DNA from: Prionace glauca
Taxonomy: Eukaryota; Chordata; Chondrichthyes; Carcharhiniformes; Carcharhinidae
Length of the DNA stretch: 64,000 nt
Assembly: GCA_037974335.1 (NCBI GenBank)
Contig: CM075760.1
Span: 7,809,432-7,873,431 of the forward strand
Direction: 5' to 3'
The position numbers were made by a program, and so were the translations under genes. Within the stretch, counting starts at the first letter, position 1, and the number at the start of each line of letters is the position of its first letter. The notes under the pieces were generated by a model that saw only the letters and a list, made by a program, of their open reading frames with translations, made no database searches and was not told the DNA's origin. Shown here piece by piece: positions 43,575 to 54,998 of this stretch.

Positions 43575-44150
43575 GGAAAGGTTGTGGCACAGAAAGAGGC
43601 CATTCAGCCCATCACATCTTCACCAGCTTGGGAAATAAAGACTTGCCATTCATTCTAATCGCCGTTTCCAGCCATCCAGCCCCTAGCCCCCCTTACTACA
43701 GGTTCCAGCATTTCAGCTATAGATCTGTGTGTGATGCGAGTGAGCCAAGAGATTTCTGGCTGAACCATCAGTTTAGGCAGCGAATTCCAGACACCCACCA
43801 TCCCTTGAATGAGAACCCTTTTCCTAATGCCCCCTCTAATCCTTCCACCAATCACTTTATATCTGTGCAGCCCCCACTCACCCCACTCCGACCTCACAAT
43901 CCCCACCCACCCACAATAAGTGACCTCTCTCTGCTCAGGGGAAACAGGCCTTTTCTATCCACCCTGTCTTGGCTTCCTCATAATTTTGGACACATCAGTT
44001 CAGTCTCCCTCAGCCTCCTCTGCTCTGAGGAAAACAAACCTTGCCAATCCAATCTTTCCTCATCACCACAATTCCCCAGCCCTGGAAACACTTTTGTAAA
44101 TCCAAATGATTATCCAATCCGACTTAACTGTCCATTTAACATTGTCCCTT
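43575..44150 (-). mobile_element. antisense LINE 3' fragment
   Basis: 'agaaagaggccattcagcccatcacatcttcaccagc' followed by 'gcagcgaattccagacacccacca' and 'cctctgctctgaggaaaacaaacc'. This is antisense CR1-type text with no frame. Duplicate at 55325-55905. Confidence 0.75.
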
Positions 44151-44179
44151 CACCAACTGTGAACAACCACCAGATACTG

Positions 44180-44480
44180 GCACCACTGTGGCACACTGGT
44201 TCGCACTGCTGCCTCAAAGGGACTTGTTTCAATTCTGGCCTCGTGTGACTGTGTGGAGTTTGCATGTTCTCCCCATGTCTGCGTGGGTTTTCTCTGGGTG
44301 CTCCGGTTTCCTCCCACTGTTTAAAGATGTGTGGGAGAGGTTGATTGGTCATGCTTCAGTGACAGGGGAAGTTGCAGGGTAAATGTGTGGGATACGGGGA
44401 CAGGGCATGATGGGATTGTGGTTAGTGCAGACTTGATGGACTGAATGGCCTCCCCTTGTACTGTCGGGATTTTACACACA
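44180..44480 (+). mobile_element. V-SINE-type SINE
   Basis: 'gtggcacactggttcgcactgctgcctcaaagggac' head, full core, and a tail ending 'gactgaatggcctccccttgtactgtcggga'. Duplicate at 55930-56225. Confidence 0.92.
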
Positions 44481-44694
44481 AATGAGAAACAGAGACTTTG
44501 CAAATGTTGGGATACTTATTTAGAAATCAATGGGATATTTGTTGACATGTTCAGATAAATCTTAATGATGGTCATTGCCCAGGTCTACATTAAAACAGTG
44601 GTGCAGTCCAAGGTTAAAAGTCATTTATCCTGAAATTGGACATTGCCACTGACTCCCAATATAACCGCGAGATGCAAACTCACACCACACCCTG

Positions 44695-45310
44695 ATGTGG
44701 TGAAGAGGACCCCTCTCAGTTATTATAATCTGGGCGTTGTATCTGTAATCTCTGCCCTAAATCTCTCTCAGTTATTACAATCTGGGCCTTGTATCAGTAA
44801 TCTCTGCCCTAAACCTCTCTCAGTTATTACAATCTGGGCCTTGTATCAGTAATCTCTGCCCAAAACCTCTCTCAGTTATTACAATCTGGGCCTTGTATCT
44901 GTAATCTCTGCCCTAAACCTCTCTCAGTTATTACAATCTGGGCCTTGTATCAGTAATCTCTCCCCTAAACCTCTCTCAGTTATTACAATCTGGGCCGTGT
45001 AATAGTAATCTCTGCCCTATACCTCTCTCAGTTATTACAATCTGGGCCTTGTGTCAGTAATCTCTGCCCTAAACCTCCCTCAGTTATTACAATCCGGGCC
45101 TTGTATCAGTAATCTCTGCCCAAAACCTCTCTCAGTTATTACAATCTGGGCCTCGTATCAGTAATCTCTGCCCTAAACCTCTCTCAGTTATTACAATCTG
45201 GGCTGTGTATCAGTAAACTCTGCCCTGAACCTCTCTCAGTTATTACAATCTGGGACTTGTATCAGTAATGTCTGTCCTAAACCTCCCTCAGTTATTACGA
45301 TCTAGACCTT
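44695..45310. repeat. 52-base minisatellite, about 12 copies
   Basis: Unit: 'ctctctcagttattacaatc' + 'tgggccttgtatcagtaatc' + 'tctgccctaaac'. I count about 12 units, most over 90% alike by eye. Copy 2 of the duplication keeps only about one unit before the LINE at 56520. Confidence 0.95.
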
Positions 45311-46020
45311 AAGCAGAGGACACAGAGATTTCATATAATTGACAACAGAATTGAAGGGGGTGATAAGCAGATTTTTTTACACAATCATATGATCTGCAAT
45401 GCACAACCTGACAGGTGCTAGAAGCAGGTTTAATAGTAAGTTTAAAAGGAAATTGGCTGCAACCTCTCACCATTTAGACAAAATGCTTCTTTTTCATTCT
45501 TCCTGCTGAAATGAACAATCTCACATTTATCCACATTCTACTCCATTTGTCAGTTACTTCCCACTCACTTAACATTTCTGTCGTTTTGAACCCTCCGTAC
45601 GTCATCACAATTTACTTTCCCATCTATCTTTGTGTCAACGGCAAATTTGCCAACCATCCCTTCATCCAATTATTTCTATAAATTTTTGATTCCTTACCCA
45701 AAATTTGATTCCCTGTCTCCTATTTAGTTTTAAAATGTTTTCCACGGTACTGGTGTCAGTGCCCCATGAACCAGAACCCACCCGCCCCCCACCTCCCCAA
45801 CCCCCTACCCCCCCAACCCCCACCTGCTACCCACTCCAGTCTTTGAGTCACTCATTCATCTCTCTGATCTGATTTGTCCTAAAATAATTCGTAAGTAGTT
45901 AAGGTGATTATCCACGGTATGAACCGTGGATTATCCTGCTTCAGAATGTGTTACCTAGGTCCTCATACTAACATTCTTCTATGTCCTGCCTATGACATTG
46001 GTACCTACATGGACCACAGT
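45311..46020. other. AT-rich sequence with LINE remnant
   Basis: 45480-45720 resembles antisense LINE ('caatctcacatttatccacattctactccatttgtca'). A C-rich run lies at 45780-45830. A small hairpin, 'atccacggt' and 'accgtggat', lies at about 45909-45932. Confidence 0.5.
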
Positions 46021-46024
46021 GAAT

Positions 46025-46250
46025 AGGCTTCTCAGCTGCAGATTCAATACAATGCTCACTTGATGACATGGACATCAAGGTCGATATGGATCTCCAGGCC
46101 ATCATGCACACCATCATGGTAGGGTGGATGGAGATGGTGCTGCCAGCCACGTACATGATGAACAGATTCATGGGCAGCTGTTTCAGTGGGCCCAAGGCAA
46201 TGTCGCAGCAGTGCTGAAAACAGAAAGTGAGCAGGGTATCAGTAAAGGGA
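46025..46250 (-). pseudogene. EMC4-like fragment
   Basis: Minus-strand frame [20 protein letters not shown], then [20 protein letters not shown], then a weaker ESAAEK. I recognise the core of ER membrane complex subunit 4 (human form [38 protein letters not shown]). Similarity fades on both sides and the remaining protein is absent, so I call a pseudogene fragment, probably a processed copy. A splice-acceptor-like 'tttctgttttcag' just before the conserved part leaves open an orphan exon. Confidence 0.75.
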
Positions 46251-46929
46251 ATCGGTTTGGGGAGTCCATATACTGATCTCATCCCCAGGCTTAGGAGTAA
46301 TGATTAACACAATAAGTCCCTTTATCAGACAGGCTGCTATGGTCTAGCAAGGCACTTTGCCACGATGGACGAACCCAGGCATTGTCAGCCACGTACCAAG
46401 GACACATTCAAATCTAACTCACTTTCTCAACTCGGATCCGGTCTGTTTCTTGGACGCAGATGTCCGGCAGCTGTTTCTCTGAATATGCGACGGCATGGGG
46501 AGATGTCCTGGCCGCTCTGTTTGATCACGGCTCCTATGAGAAACAGAAAACAAAAATTGGTCACCCTTTCAAGACCTTCTTTAAAGAGGGAGTCTGTCTA
46601 TTGAGGAAACAATGTAGTGACAATAGTGTCAGCGTGGTATAAAGCTTGGGCAAACCTCAGGCACACACTGCCATTGTGTGTGCCCAACTGCCATGGGAAT
46701 GGTGGGCCGCAGGAGTGGACTAGTGTCAACTGATAGTCAGGGTGCCAATACCTGGCCCTCCATTTAGGGACAAAGTGACAAATCACCAGATGTACCAAAT
46801 TGTATCTTGGAAACTAACACTGCGGAACATTGAGAGAGATCCAGTGCAGCACCCCGGCTCTGGAAATAAGCAATTGTTTCTCCAACCACCACTGCAGTTG
46901 GCACCTGATCAGGTGGAGGGGCTGAAACC
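46251..46929. other. unassigned sequence
   Basis: No exon or repeat family recognised with confidence. Confidence 0.35.
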
Positions 46930-46963
46930 AAGATGGCATCTCATGGTCATGAGATGCCATCTT
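46930..46963. repeat. perfect 16-base inverted repeat
   Basis: Arms aagatggcatctcatg and catgagatgccatctt around a 2-base centre; each arm holds a YY1-like aagatgg core. Confidence 0.95.
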
Positions 46964-46999
46964 GAAAGATGCCAAGTTGGGTCTGAGTGATTTCTGCGC

Positions 47000-47460
47000 A
47001 ATTTAAGGGGCTGTTTTGTGCTGAGAAGCTCGACGAGGGGTAAAAGAGGCTTGAAAAACCCGGGGGTGGGAAGTTTTGGGTTGGTGCACATCCCCTGGGT
47101 CAGTGTGCCGTGGCCTCCCCGCGGGAGAGGCGGGCTGGCCCGGCTTGCCTCCTACTCGAGCCCCCGGCTCCCCGCGCGGCCTCCGCACCTGCTACTGCCG
47201 CTCAGGTTGCACAAACGCGCGCAGTTGGCAAGCCCCGCCCCTGCAGCCATGGCAACGCCGCCGACCGTTAACTGCAGCCCCCACCCCGCCTTTCAAATCT
47301 GATTCCGATCCTAGGAAGAAGCCGCGCGCTTCCAACGACAAATCACACCCTCTGCAATGCGCATGTGCGGTCCCAACAACCTCAGCGTTCTGCGTGCACC
47401 GCCCAAAGCCCCGCCTCCACATCGTCGCCATCTTTGTTAGGGGCACATCTGTTCCGACTC
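47000..47460. promoter_or_regulatory. CpG-rich block
   Basis: High CpG density, 'catggcaacgccgcc', 'gcgcatgtgcgg' (NRF1-like) and 'gtcgccatcttt' (YY1-like, antisense). The open frames are those of GC-rich sequence and carry no recognisable domain. Possibly a TATA-less promoter; the transcript is unknown. Confidence 0.5.
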
Positions 47461-47925
47461 TTCACCTTCTGTCCAAATGGAGCACGTTTGCCCAGCACAA
47501 AGATGGAATCATCTGATATTTGCAATATTGGGTCTAGATGACGCTTTGTTAAAGCAAAAAGAAAGTGGGAGATATTTATACTGCAGGGTGAGGGAATGAA
47601 AGATGAGCCATAGCTACAGAAACCAGGGAAAATCAGCTAATAACTGCCCACACTCTCTCTGAGGACAGTCATTTCAGCACCAGGGACTCAGGTTCTTTTC
47701 TCAGCTTGGGTGACTGTGAGGTGTCTGCACACTCTCCAGGTGCTCCTGTTTCCTCCCACACACTATATTTTTCTTCTCATGAAAATCCAATGTTTCTGAT
47801 CACCCGTGAACGAATTTGAGGCCCAGACCAGAGTGAAAGAATAAATGCGAAAAACTGTGGATGTTGGAATCTAAAACATAAACTGAAAATGAACCACTCT
47901 GGCAAATGCATCATTCTCAATCTAT
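47461..47925. other. SINE and palindromic repeat scraps
   Basis: A decayed V-SINE piece lies at 47670-47765 and a palindromic repeat piece at 47845-47890 ('aaaaactgtggatgttggaatct'). Confidence 0.5.
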
Positions 47926-47929
47926 TTTA

Positions 47930-48830
47930 CTAGATATTTGTTTCATTATTCAACATTTAACATCAATGCATTTATTTATTATGCATCTCCTCATTCTGAA
48001 TTCAATACCTCTGACATACGCAGCATTGAATTGCAAATATGACTGACCAACGAAACAGATCGAGTTGCTGGTTAATGCACACCCCATGATGCTTCTTTGA
48101 GATTAACCACAGTCAATTTATAAACAAAATCAAATCTTTAGTGGGAAGAGATTTAAGAATGATCAGTTAGTTTATTCTGGGTGTGAAATATTCTGGCGCC
48201 TAAATCCTATTCATCTATAGGAAAGTCCAGTAGATACACACTGAGCCTCGATTTCCTCATCAGCATTAATGGTTTGCATACAACACAGAACACTACAGCA
48301 CAAACAGGCCCTTCGGCCCACAAGTTACGCCAATCACATCTATACCCACCAAGCCATAGATATATTTATTTATCCTTATATCTTTATTATGACAATGGAT
48401 TTTATAAAGATGTTTCTGTGCAAATGTGCACCACTTCCTCTAGTTCAGTTACAGTATCACTAGTGTCTGTCTTTATGAGCACACACTCATAAACTATTAG
48501 ACATGCTTCAGATGGTGATTAACTATGTTAGTCTACATGTATAAACTTATGGATTGAACAAGTTGTGAATACATGAACGGTGTTAAAATGCAAACATTTC
48601 TTTCCTGCAACTTTCCTGCATTATGCAGCATGTCTGATTTTCCTGAAAACATTTGAGACCGAGGTCAAAAGAAAGACAATATAGCTGCAACATTAAGAAT
48701 TGGATAATGTTCAGCAAATAACCAAAATCGTGCATACTTCCTTAAATCATAAAATTCCTGTTTGGATTTGAAGTCAGGACGTCTCACCTGTTGGGCAAAC
48801 ATGACAACCACTGCACTAGAGAAACGACCA
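47930..48830. repeat. duplicated tRNA-Val neighbourhood, copy A
   Basis: Pairs with 50165-50905. Shared text includes 'gcattgaattgcaaatatgactgaccaa', 'attctggcgcctaaatcct' and 'ttaactatgttagtctaca', in the same order. A LINE tail (48275-48350) is inserted in copy A only. More diverged than the 39/52 kb pair. Confidence 0.85.
48757..48829 (-). pseudogene. decayed tRNA-Val
   Basis: Position and flanks match the tRNA-Val at 50828-50900. The coding-strand head 'gtttctctagtgcagtggttgtca' is kept, but the anticodon and T stems no longer pair well. Confidence 0.75.
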
Positions 48831-49059
48831 GCAGTTAGGTGCAGCCAATCGACCTGTCTGCAAGATTCAACTCTGCTGTGCTGCTGCAGGTACTCATGGT
48901 TAGACTATCCAGCAGTATCCATTACAAGTCCACCAACTCCCACAGCTATCTTGACTGCACTTCTTCACACCCCACATCCTGAAAGGACTCCATCCAATTC
49001 TCTCCGTTCTTTCACCTCCAATGCATCTGTTCTGATGTACCACTTTCCTAAATAGTGTT

Positions 49060-49830
49060 CAGGAAATGTCTTCCTTCTTCACCAGTTGTGGTTTTACACC
49101 CACTGTTGTTGACAGGACACTTGACCATGTCTGACCCATTTCCCGGCCACTGATCCCATTCCCTCCCCTCCCTCCCAGAACCAGAACAGGGTTCCCTTTG
49201 TCTTCACTTTTCACCAGACCAGCCTCCGCATTCAAAGGATCATCCTCTGCAATTGATGCCAATTGCAGCATGATGCCACTACCCAACACATCTTCCCCTC
49301 ATTCACTGCCCCCCCCCCCAGCATTCCACAAGTTCATTCTCTCTGGGATACCCTGGTCCATTCCTCCATCCCTCCCAACATCCTATTCCCTACCCATGGC
49401 ACCTTCCCATGCAATAGTAAAAGGTGCAACACCCTGTCACTTTACCTCCTCCTCGTTCACCTCCCGGGTTTGAAACACCCCTTTCAGGTGAAGCAGGGCT
49501 TCACATGCACCTTTTTTCAATGTGGTCTATTCAATTTGCTGCTACCAATCCTGTCTACTCTAAACCGGAGAGACCAAACACAAATTGGGTGACCACTTTG
49601 TTGGACACCTTCAGTCCGTCTGCAAGCAGGACCCAGACCTCCCCATCACTTGCCACTTCAACACACCACCCTGCTCTCCTGCCCACATGTCCGTTCTTGG
49701 TCTTCTGCAACGTTCTAGTGAACCCCAATGCAAATTAGAGGAACAGGACCTCAGGTTCTGTTTGGACACTTTACAGCCTTCCAGACTGAACATTGAGTTC
49801 AACAACTTTAGAGCATAACTCTCCCCTCCA
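49060..49830 (+). mobile_element. Penelope-like element remnant with GIY-YIG endonuclease part
   Basis: Frame 49585-49818 reads LGDHFVGHLQSVCKQDPDLP, TCHFNTPPCSPAHMSVLGLL, KLEEQDLRFCLDTLQPSRLN and IEFNNF. This is the GIY-YIG-side segment of a Penelope-like retroelement known from sharks (ancestral GDRF-EHL, CHFN, LEE). The preceding GIY-YIG core is out of frame. Upstream 49060-49580 is degraded sequence of the same element. Confidence 0.7.
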
Positions 49831-50164
49831 TCTTCACCCCAATTCCATTTATTTTATTACATTTTGTTTATTCTTTTCATCTCATTCATCCATTTGATCA
49901 TACTTCTTTCGAAATTCCGTTTTTCAACTTCTTCATTCCTGCTGTCCTTATTGACCGCACCTAACCACCCTTCCCTCTCCATTCAGGACAAACCATTTAT
50001 CCCTCTGCTCTACCATTCTGATTAATACTTTTCACACCAATTCCTTTGTCCACTTACAGCACCCCCTTCCGCCCTCATAACATAACTCTTATCTGATTTT
50101 CTTTGCTCCTGGCTCTGATGAAGGCTCATCCAAAATCGAAACGTTGTCTAGTAACTCAACATGT
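49831..50164. other. AT- and pyrimidine-rich 3' flank of the Penelope-like remnant
   Basis: Includes 'gatgaaggctcatccaaaatcgaaacgttgtc', a phrase shared with palindromic repeats. No gene. Confidence 0.4.
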
Positions 50165-50905
50165 GTTTCGTTATTCGATATTAAATATTAACACAATTAT
50201 TTAATACATACATCTTCATTCGGAGTTGAATATATGCAACGTTGAATTGCAAACATGACTGACCAATAAAAAAAATCGAGTCACTGGGTAATACAAATCC
50301 CATGGTGCTTATTCGAGACATACAGCTTTTAAACAATATCAAATATCTTTAACGGGAAAAGATTTAATAATGATTTGCTAGTTATACTTTATCCTCTTTG
50401 CTCTGTGTGTGAAACATTCTGGCGCCTAAACCCTGATCATCTCTCGGAAAGTCCAAAAGATCTACACTGAGTTTTGATTTACTCATCCGCCTGAGTGATT
50501 TTCCCCCCATTTCTTTATTATGAAGAACAATTTTTAAAATATGCTTCCAGGAAATGTGCGCCATTTCCTCTAGTTCCGTTGCAGTTTCACTTGTGTTTGT
50601 CTTTATGAGCACACACTACTACTACACATGTTTCAGATGGCGATTAACTATGTTAGTCTGCACTTATAAACCCATTAAATCCTGCTGTGGACTGAACAAA
50701 CTGCTGATATGCGCATGGTGTCAAAGTACAAACCTTTGTTTCCTCATTGCGTCTTAAAATAGAGCATTTCTGATTTTACTGCGAGCTTACAAAACTTCCC
50801 TCACACGAAATGAAAAACTTCAGTTAATGTTTCTGCCCGGTTTCGAACTGGGGACCGTTCGCGTGTGAGGCGAACGTGATAACCACTACACTACAGAAAC
50901 AACTG
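50165..50905. repeat. duplicated tRNA-Val neighbourhood, copy B
   Basis: Partner of 47930-48830; contains the intact-looking tRNA. Confidence 0.85.
50828..50900 (-). tRNA. tRNA-Val (CAC)
   Basis: Coding strand gtttctgtagtgtagtggtt, anticodon arm ttcgc-ctcacac-gcgaa (CAC), acceptor gtttctg/cagaaac with discriminator A. The B box gttcgaaac is intact. One T-stem mismatch (A-C) is the only flaw. Seventy-three bases. Confidence 0.85.
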
Positions 50906-51059
50906 ACAATATAGTGCTACCAATTGGCCTGACCACAATGTTCAACTCGACAGTGTCGCTGCAAGTTCTAATGGTTACACTGAGAGTCCATGTCACTTAA
51001 TAGAGGACAAAAACTCTATTAGATAGCCATCTATTGGATAGCCAAGTTCCGCACACATG

Positions 51060-51460
51060 AGGACGGTCTCAACAGGGATCTTGGGTTCATGTCGCACTAT
51101 CTGTAACCCCCGTGACTTGCCTGGGTTTGCAAAACCTCACTTACTGTACTGTCTGGAGACGATACACATCTCTTTAACCTGTGATCAGTGCTCCTTCCAC
51201 TCACATTATCAGCCACTTTAAGACTTGAACAGCAGGTTAGGTGTAAGGATTCGCATTCTAATCAGTAATCTCTAAACTGTCTGTGCTTTATATGCTCTGT
51301 CTGAGGCCAGAACTCTCCATTCACCTGACGAAGAGGGTAACCTCGAAAGCTTGCTTGCTCGTGAGAATATTATCAAATAAATCGGTTGGACCAAAACCTG
51401 GTGTTGTCAGACTTTTTACTGTGTTTACGCCAGTCCAACGCCGGCATACCCACATCATAA
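51060..51460 (+). mobile_element. palindromic MITE, right half, plus a second end copy
   Basis: 'cctcacttactgtactgtctggagacgatacacatctc' internal part, then 'acctgacgaagagggtaacctcgaaagcttg' and the end 'aaacctggtgttgtcagactttttactgtgtttacgccagtcc'. A second end copy follows at 51470-51580. Confidence 0.78.
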
Positions 51461-51580
51461 CCTGACCCTCTCAGGCCAGAACTCTCCATTCACCTGACGA
51501 AGGGACTAACCCGACAGCTTGTGTGTTTACTATCAAATAAATCGGTTGGACTAAAACCAGGTGTTGTCAGACTTTTTACT

Positions 51581-52189
51581 CTGTGTGTGTAGACAGGATC
51601 CGCGTTTTTGTATGTTTGTGTGTGTGGATATCACCGGCGTTCGTGTGTTGTTAAAAGCAGAATGTTCTTTATAAAAATAAATAACAAAGTTTTTTGAAAA
51701 GTGGTAAACAAAAGGAAACACGAGCACTAAGACCAGCCTGGACTTGCAAACTGAAACCCTGCCCAACCCTGTACGTGCTCAGAAGGGAGAAAGGTTGAGA
51801 AGTACACCCTATAACATTTCTCCTCCCCTTAAATTGATATGGAACTGTGAATCGTGATTGCACTGTGACCTGTACAATACCACTGATAAATCTTGTAATG
51901 GTGGATCTGGAATGGGAGGGGGGGGTGGTGGGTGAAGGGCCACAGAAGAGGAATATTCTGTACAAGAATATTCCTCTTTCACTCCCACAGCAGAGTCAAC
52001 TGGCAAAGCTGGAAACACAGGATCCACTTCCTGGTGAACATCCACAGCAGCGTGACCCTCTGCCATGTTCTCAGTAACGATTGCTGACTCTGAAACTGTT
52101 CCTGACTCGGGGTCACACCGCAAGCGAACTGGTGCCTACGGTCTGCTTTTCAGTCCAGTGCTATTTGGAGTACACCGTCACTTCACCCA
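51581..52189. other. unassigned sequence with a perfect hairpin
   Basis: No domain recognised. Contains the inverted repeat 51946-51978 (arms aagaggaatattct and agaatattcctctt, loop gtaca). It ends where duplication copy 2 begins. Confidence 0.4.
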
Positions 52190-52687
52190 CTATGTTTCCT
52201 GAGCTGTGTTGTTCTTTTCTTCTTTGACTCGCATTCCAACCATTAGTTTGCAAATTAAGTTTGTATTTTTATATGCCCTGTTTGTGAACAGAACTACCAC
52301 TTATCTGACAAAGGAGCAACCCTCCGAAAGCTTTTGCTACCAAATAAACCTGTTGGACTTTAACCTGGTGTTGTGAGACTTCTTACTGTGTTTAGCCCAG
52401 TCCAACGCCGGCATCACCACGTCATCACTGAAATCATAACAGAAGTTAATCTAAAGCTCGTGAAATGAGAAAATGTATAAATATACCCCATAGCTCAGAA
52501 TGGCAGTGCAATTAATGATTTCTCGGTTGTCCAAGATCTTTGAACAAATACAGAATTGGAGAGATTATAATATTTGAATTGTAATATCTAATGTATAATG
52601 TATCTGGGAACAGAATGGATTTGACACAGGCTGGAAGACAGACTGAGGTAATGAGATTGAAGCGGCTGTTCAGAGTGAATGAACATA

Positions 52688-52897
52688 GAACATTATAGCG
52701 CAGAACAGGCCCTTCGGCCCACGATGTTGCGCCGACCAGTTTTTTTTTTAAAAAAAACACTGACCCACTAATCTAAACCAATCCCTTTTCTTCCATAAAC
52801 CTATCCACAGATCTCTTAAACGCCCCCAAACTCGGCGCACTTACAACTGCAGCAGGCAGGGCATTCCAATCCCTCACCACCCTCTGGGTAAAGAATG
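52688..52897 (-). mobile_element. young CR1-like LINE tail, antisense
   Basis: Reverse complement of the tail at about 41975-42178 ('gaacatagaacattatagcgcagaacaggcccttcggcccacgatg' pattern). Inserted at 'gagtgaat' of the duplicated sequence; a short 'gaat' repeat flanks it. Confidence 0.92.
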
Positions 52898-53059
52898 GGT
52901 TTGTTGCAGAGAAGGATGCATGGATGGGAAAGCGAGAGCTGGATGGAGAGAAGGAGGGAGAGTGAGATGGATGGAGGAGTGGATAGATGGATAGGAGTGA
53001 ATGTGAGAAGTTTCCAGTTGAAAAGGTTCCCAGGATCTCTGAGCAGCTGAACTGAGGAA

Positions 53060-53800
53060 GCCTTTGGGCAGAGACTGTACTGTTTTTATTTCCCTACCTG
53101 GCCACCAGAGGTTGCTGTAAAACGCCCGGATGCTGCTCCGCCCAGTGTCACCTCTTGCCCACTCCGGCCCGGCCGCTGATTGTTGGCGGAAGATCCGGGT
53201 CCTGCAGAGAGGCGGGGCCAGCCGCCATATTTCCGTTACGTCATCATCAGCCCCTCCCCCCGTTGAGGAAAAAGCGACGGTTCAGAAATGTAGAAAGTGC
53301 GAGAAATTCCCACCCGGAAATCCCGCCCGGAGCGGAATTAAAATTAAATAAAATACATATTTTTATAAAGAGGCTGGTAGCGGAACCGCGCATGTGCTGT
53401 AGTATTTTCCCAGAGCGCACAGCGCGGGTGTGATTGAAAAACAGACGCAATAAAAAAAAACGATTTTCCCGAATGGAGAAGGAACCGAAAATCTGACGGG
53501 TGAGGATATGAATAATAGTCATCAAGATTCAAAATATTAAAAGATTAAAATGTAACTGCCTGGGCGCATGTGCGGGAGGTGAATTCCCCCAGAGTGCAGC
53601 GCGTGGGACGCCGTCTCACCTGGCAACGCAAGATGGACGCCGGCCGTCTCCCCTGGCAACACAAGATGGCCGCCGGCCATCTCCCCTGGCAACGCAAGAT
53701 GGCCGCCGCCGGCGGTGTTATTGTGGCGCAGGCGCAGTGAGGTCTGCCTGCAGCCCATTGTCCAGACTGCCCCCCAGTGGATGTGGTGGGGATGGTGCAG
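53060..53800. promoter_or_regulatory. CpG-rich block with YY1-like and NRF1-like motifs, copy 2
   Basis: Duplicate of 39690-40450. Here the 'ggcaac(g/a)caagatgg(c/a)cgcc' unit occurs three times (53620-53710), versus two in copy 1, followed by 'gcgcaggcgcagtg' near 53730. Confidence 0.6.
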
Positions 53801-53929
53801 CAGATGGAGCAACAATCCCAGTTTCAATGGGGGGAGAGAAGCTGCAATGCTGCTCCCTGTTGTTCACTCCTCTCCCCAGTCTCAGCATTGCACAGTGTTT
53901 AAACAAGAGGGTGCATTGTCACAGCGGCA

Positions 53930-54255
53930 CCTAGACCTGCAGTTTAAGTTTATTTATTAGTGTCACTAATAAGTCGGCTTACATTAACACTGCAATGCAA
54001 TTCCTGTGAAAATTCCCGAGTCGCCACATTCCTGTTCAGAAATACTGATGGAGAATTTAGCATGGCCAATGCATCTAACCAGCACGTCTTTCGGACTGCT
54101 GGAGGATAGCAGAGCATCTGGAGGAAACCCGTGCAGACATGGGGAGAATGTACAAACTCCACACAGACACTGACCCAAGCTGGGAATAAAATTTGGGGCC
54201 CTTGTTCTGTGAGGCAGCAATGCTAACCACCGTGCCACTGTGCTGCAACACTCTC
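53930..54255 (-). mobile_element. V-SINE-type SINE, antisense
   Basis: Duplicate partner of 42190-42515. Confidence 0.9.
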
Positions 54256-54459
54256 CCCCAGATATCAAACTACCCCCCCCCCCAACAATTACAAACATAA
54301 AATCCCGACAGTGCATCAAATCTATGTCAACAGAACATTTTACCCTATTCCCGTAACCCCACATTACTCTCGAATCCCCTAACCTTCACATCTTTGGACA
54401 TTAAGGGAGAATTTAGCATGGTCAATCTGCATAGCCTGCCCATCTTTCAGACCCCACAG

Positions 54460-54998
54460 ATATTCTGGTCACCCTATTATAGAAAGAATATTATTAAACT
54501 AGAAAGAGTGCAGAAAAGATTTACTAGGATGTTACTGAGACTTGATAGATTGCGTTAGAAGGAGAGGCTGGATAGACTGTGACTTTTTTCACTGGAGCAT
54601 AAGAGGCTGAGGGGTGATCTTATAGAGGTCTATAAAATAATGAGGGGCACAGATCAGCTCGATAGTCAATATCTTTTCCCAAAGTTAGGGGAGTCTAAAA
54701 CTAGAGGGCGTACGTTTAAGATGGGAGGGGAAAGATACAAAAGTGTCCAGAGGAGATTTTTTTTTCACACAGCGGGTGGTGAGTGTCTGGAACAAGCTGC
54801 CAGACATAGTCGTAGAGATGGGTACAATTTTGTCTTTTAAAATGCATTCAGACAGTTACTTGGGTGTGATAGGGAGAGGGATATGGGCCAAATACAAGCA
54901 ATTGGGATTAGCTTAGGGTTGTTTGAAAAGGGCAGAATGGAGCAGTTGGGCTGAAGGGCCTGTTTCCATGCTGTAAACCTCTATGATTCTATATGGGA
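54460..54998 (+). mobile_element. CR1-like LINE 3' end
   Basis: Duplicate partner of 42715-43260; about 95% alike by eye. Confidence 0.9.

Larger units (their letters stand above)
39085..44750. repeat. segmental duplication, copy 1
   Basis: Collinear with 52190-56520: MITE end, CpG block, antisense V-SINE, CR1 fragment, antisense LINE piece, V-SINE and first minisatellite units appear in the same order and at high similarity. Copy 1 alone contains the inserts at 40515-42178. Confidence 0.92.

Noticed and set aside
43628-44248. 206-codon frame, duplicated in part at 55.5-56.0 kb
   Set aside because: It is antisense LINE plus SINE sequence, and the frame breaks in the duplicate.
45909-45932. 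Nine-base hairpin atccacggt/accgtggat
   Set aside because: Short enough to occur by chance; mentioned only within its region.
47018-47516. Open frames of 94 and 146 codons in a CpG block
   Set aside because: Composition-driven; no domain, and no Kozak-like or splice support.
51581-52189. Possible remnant of an LTR-type element
   Set aside because: No terminal repeats, primer site or conserved domain could be seen, so no such element is claimed.
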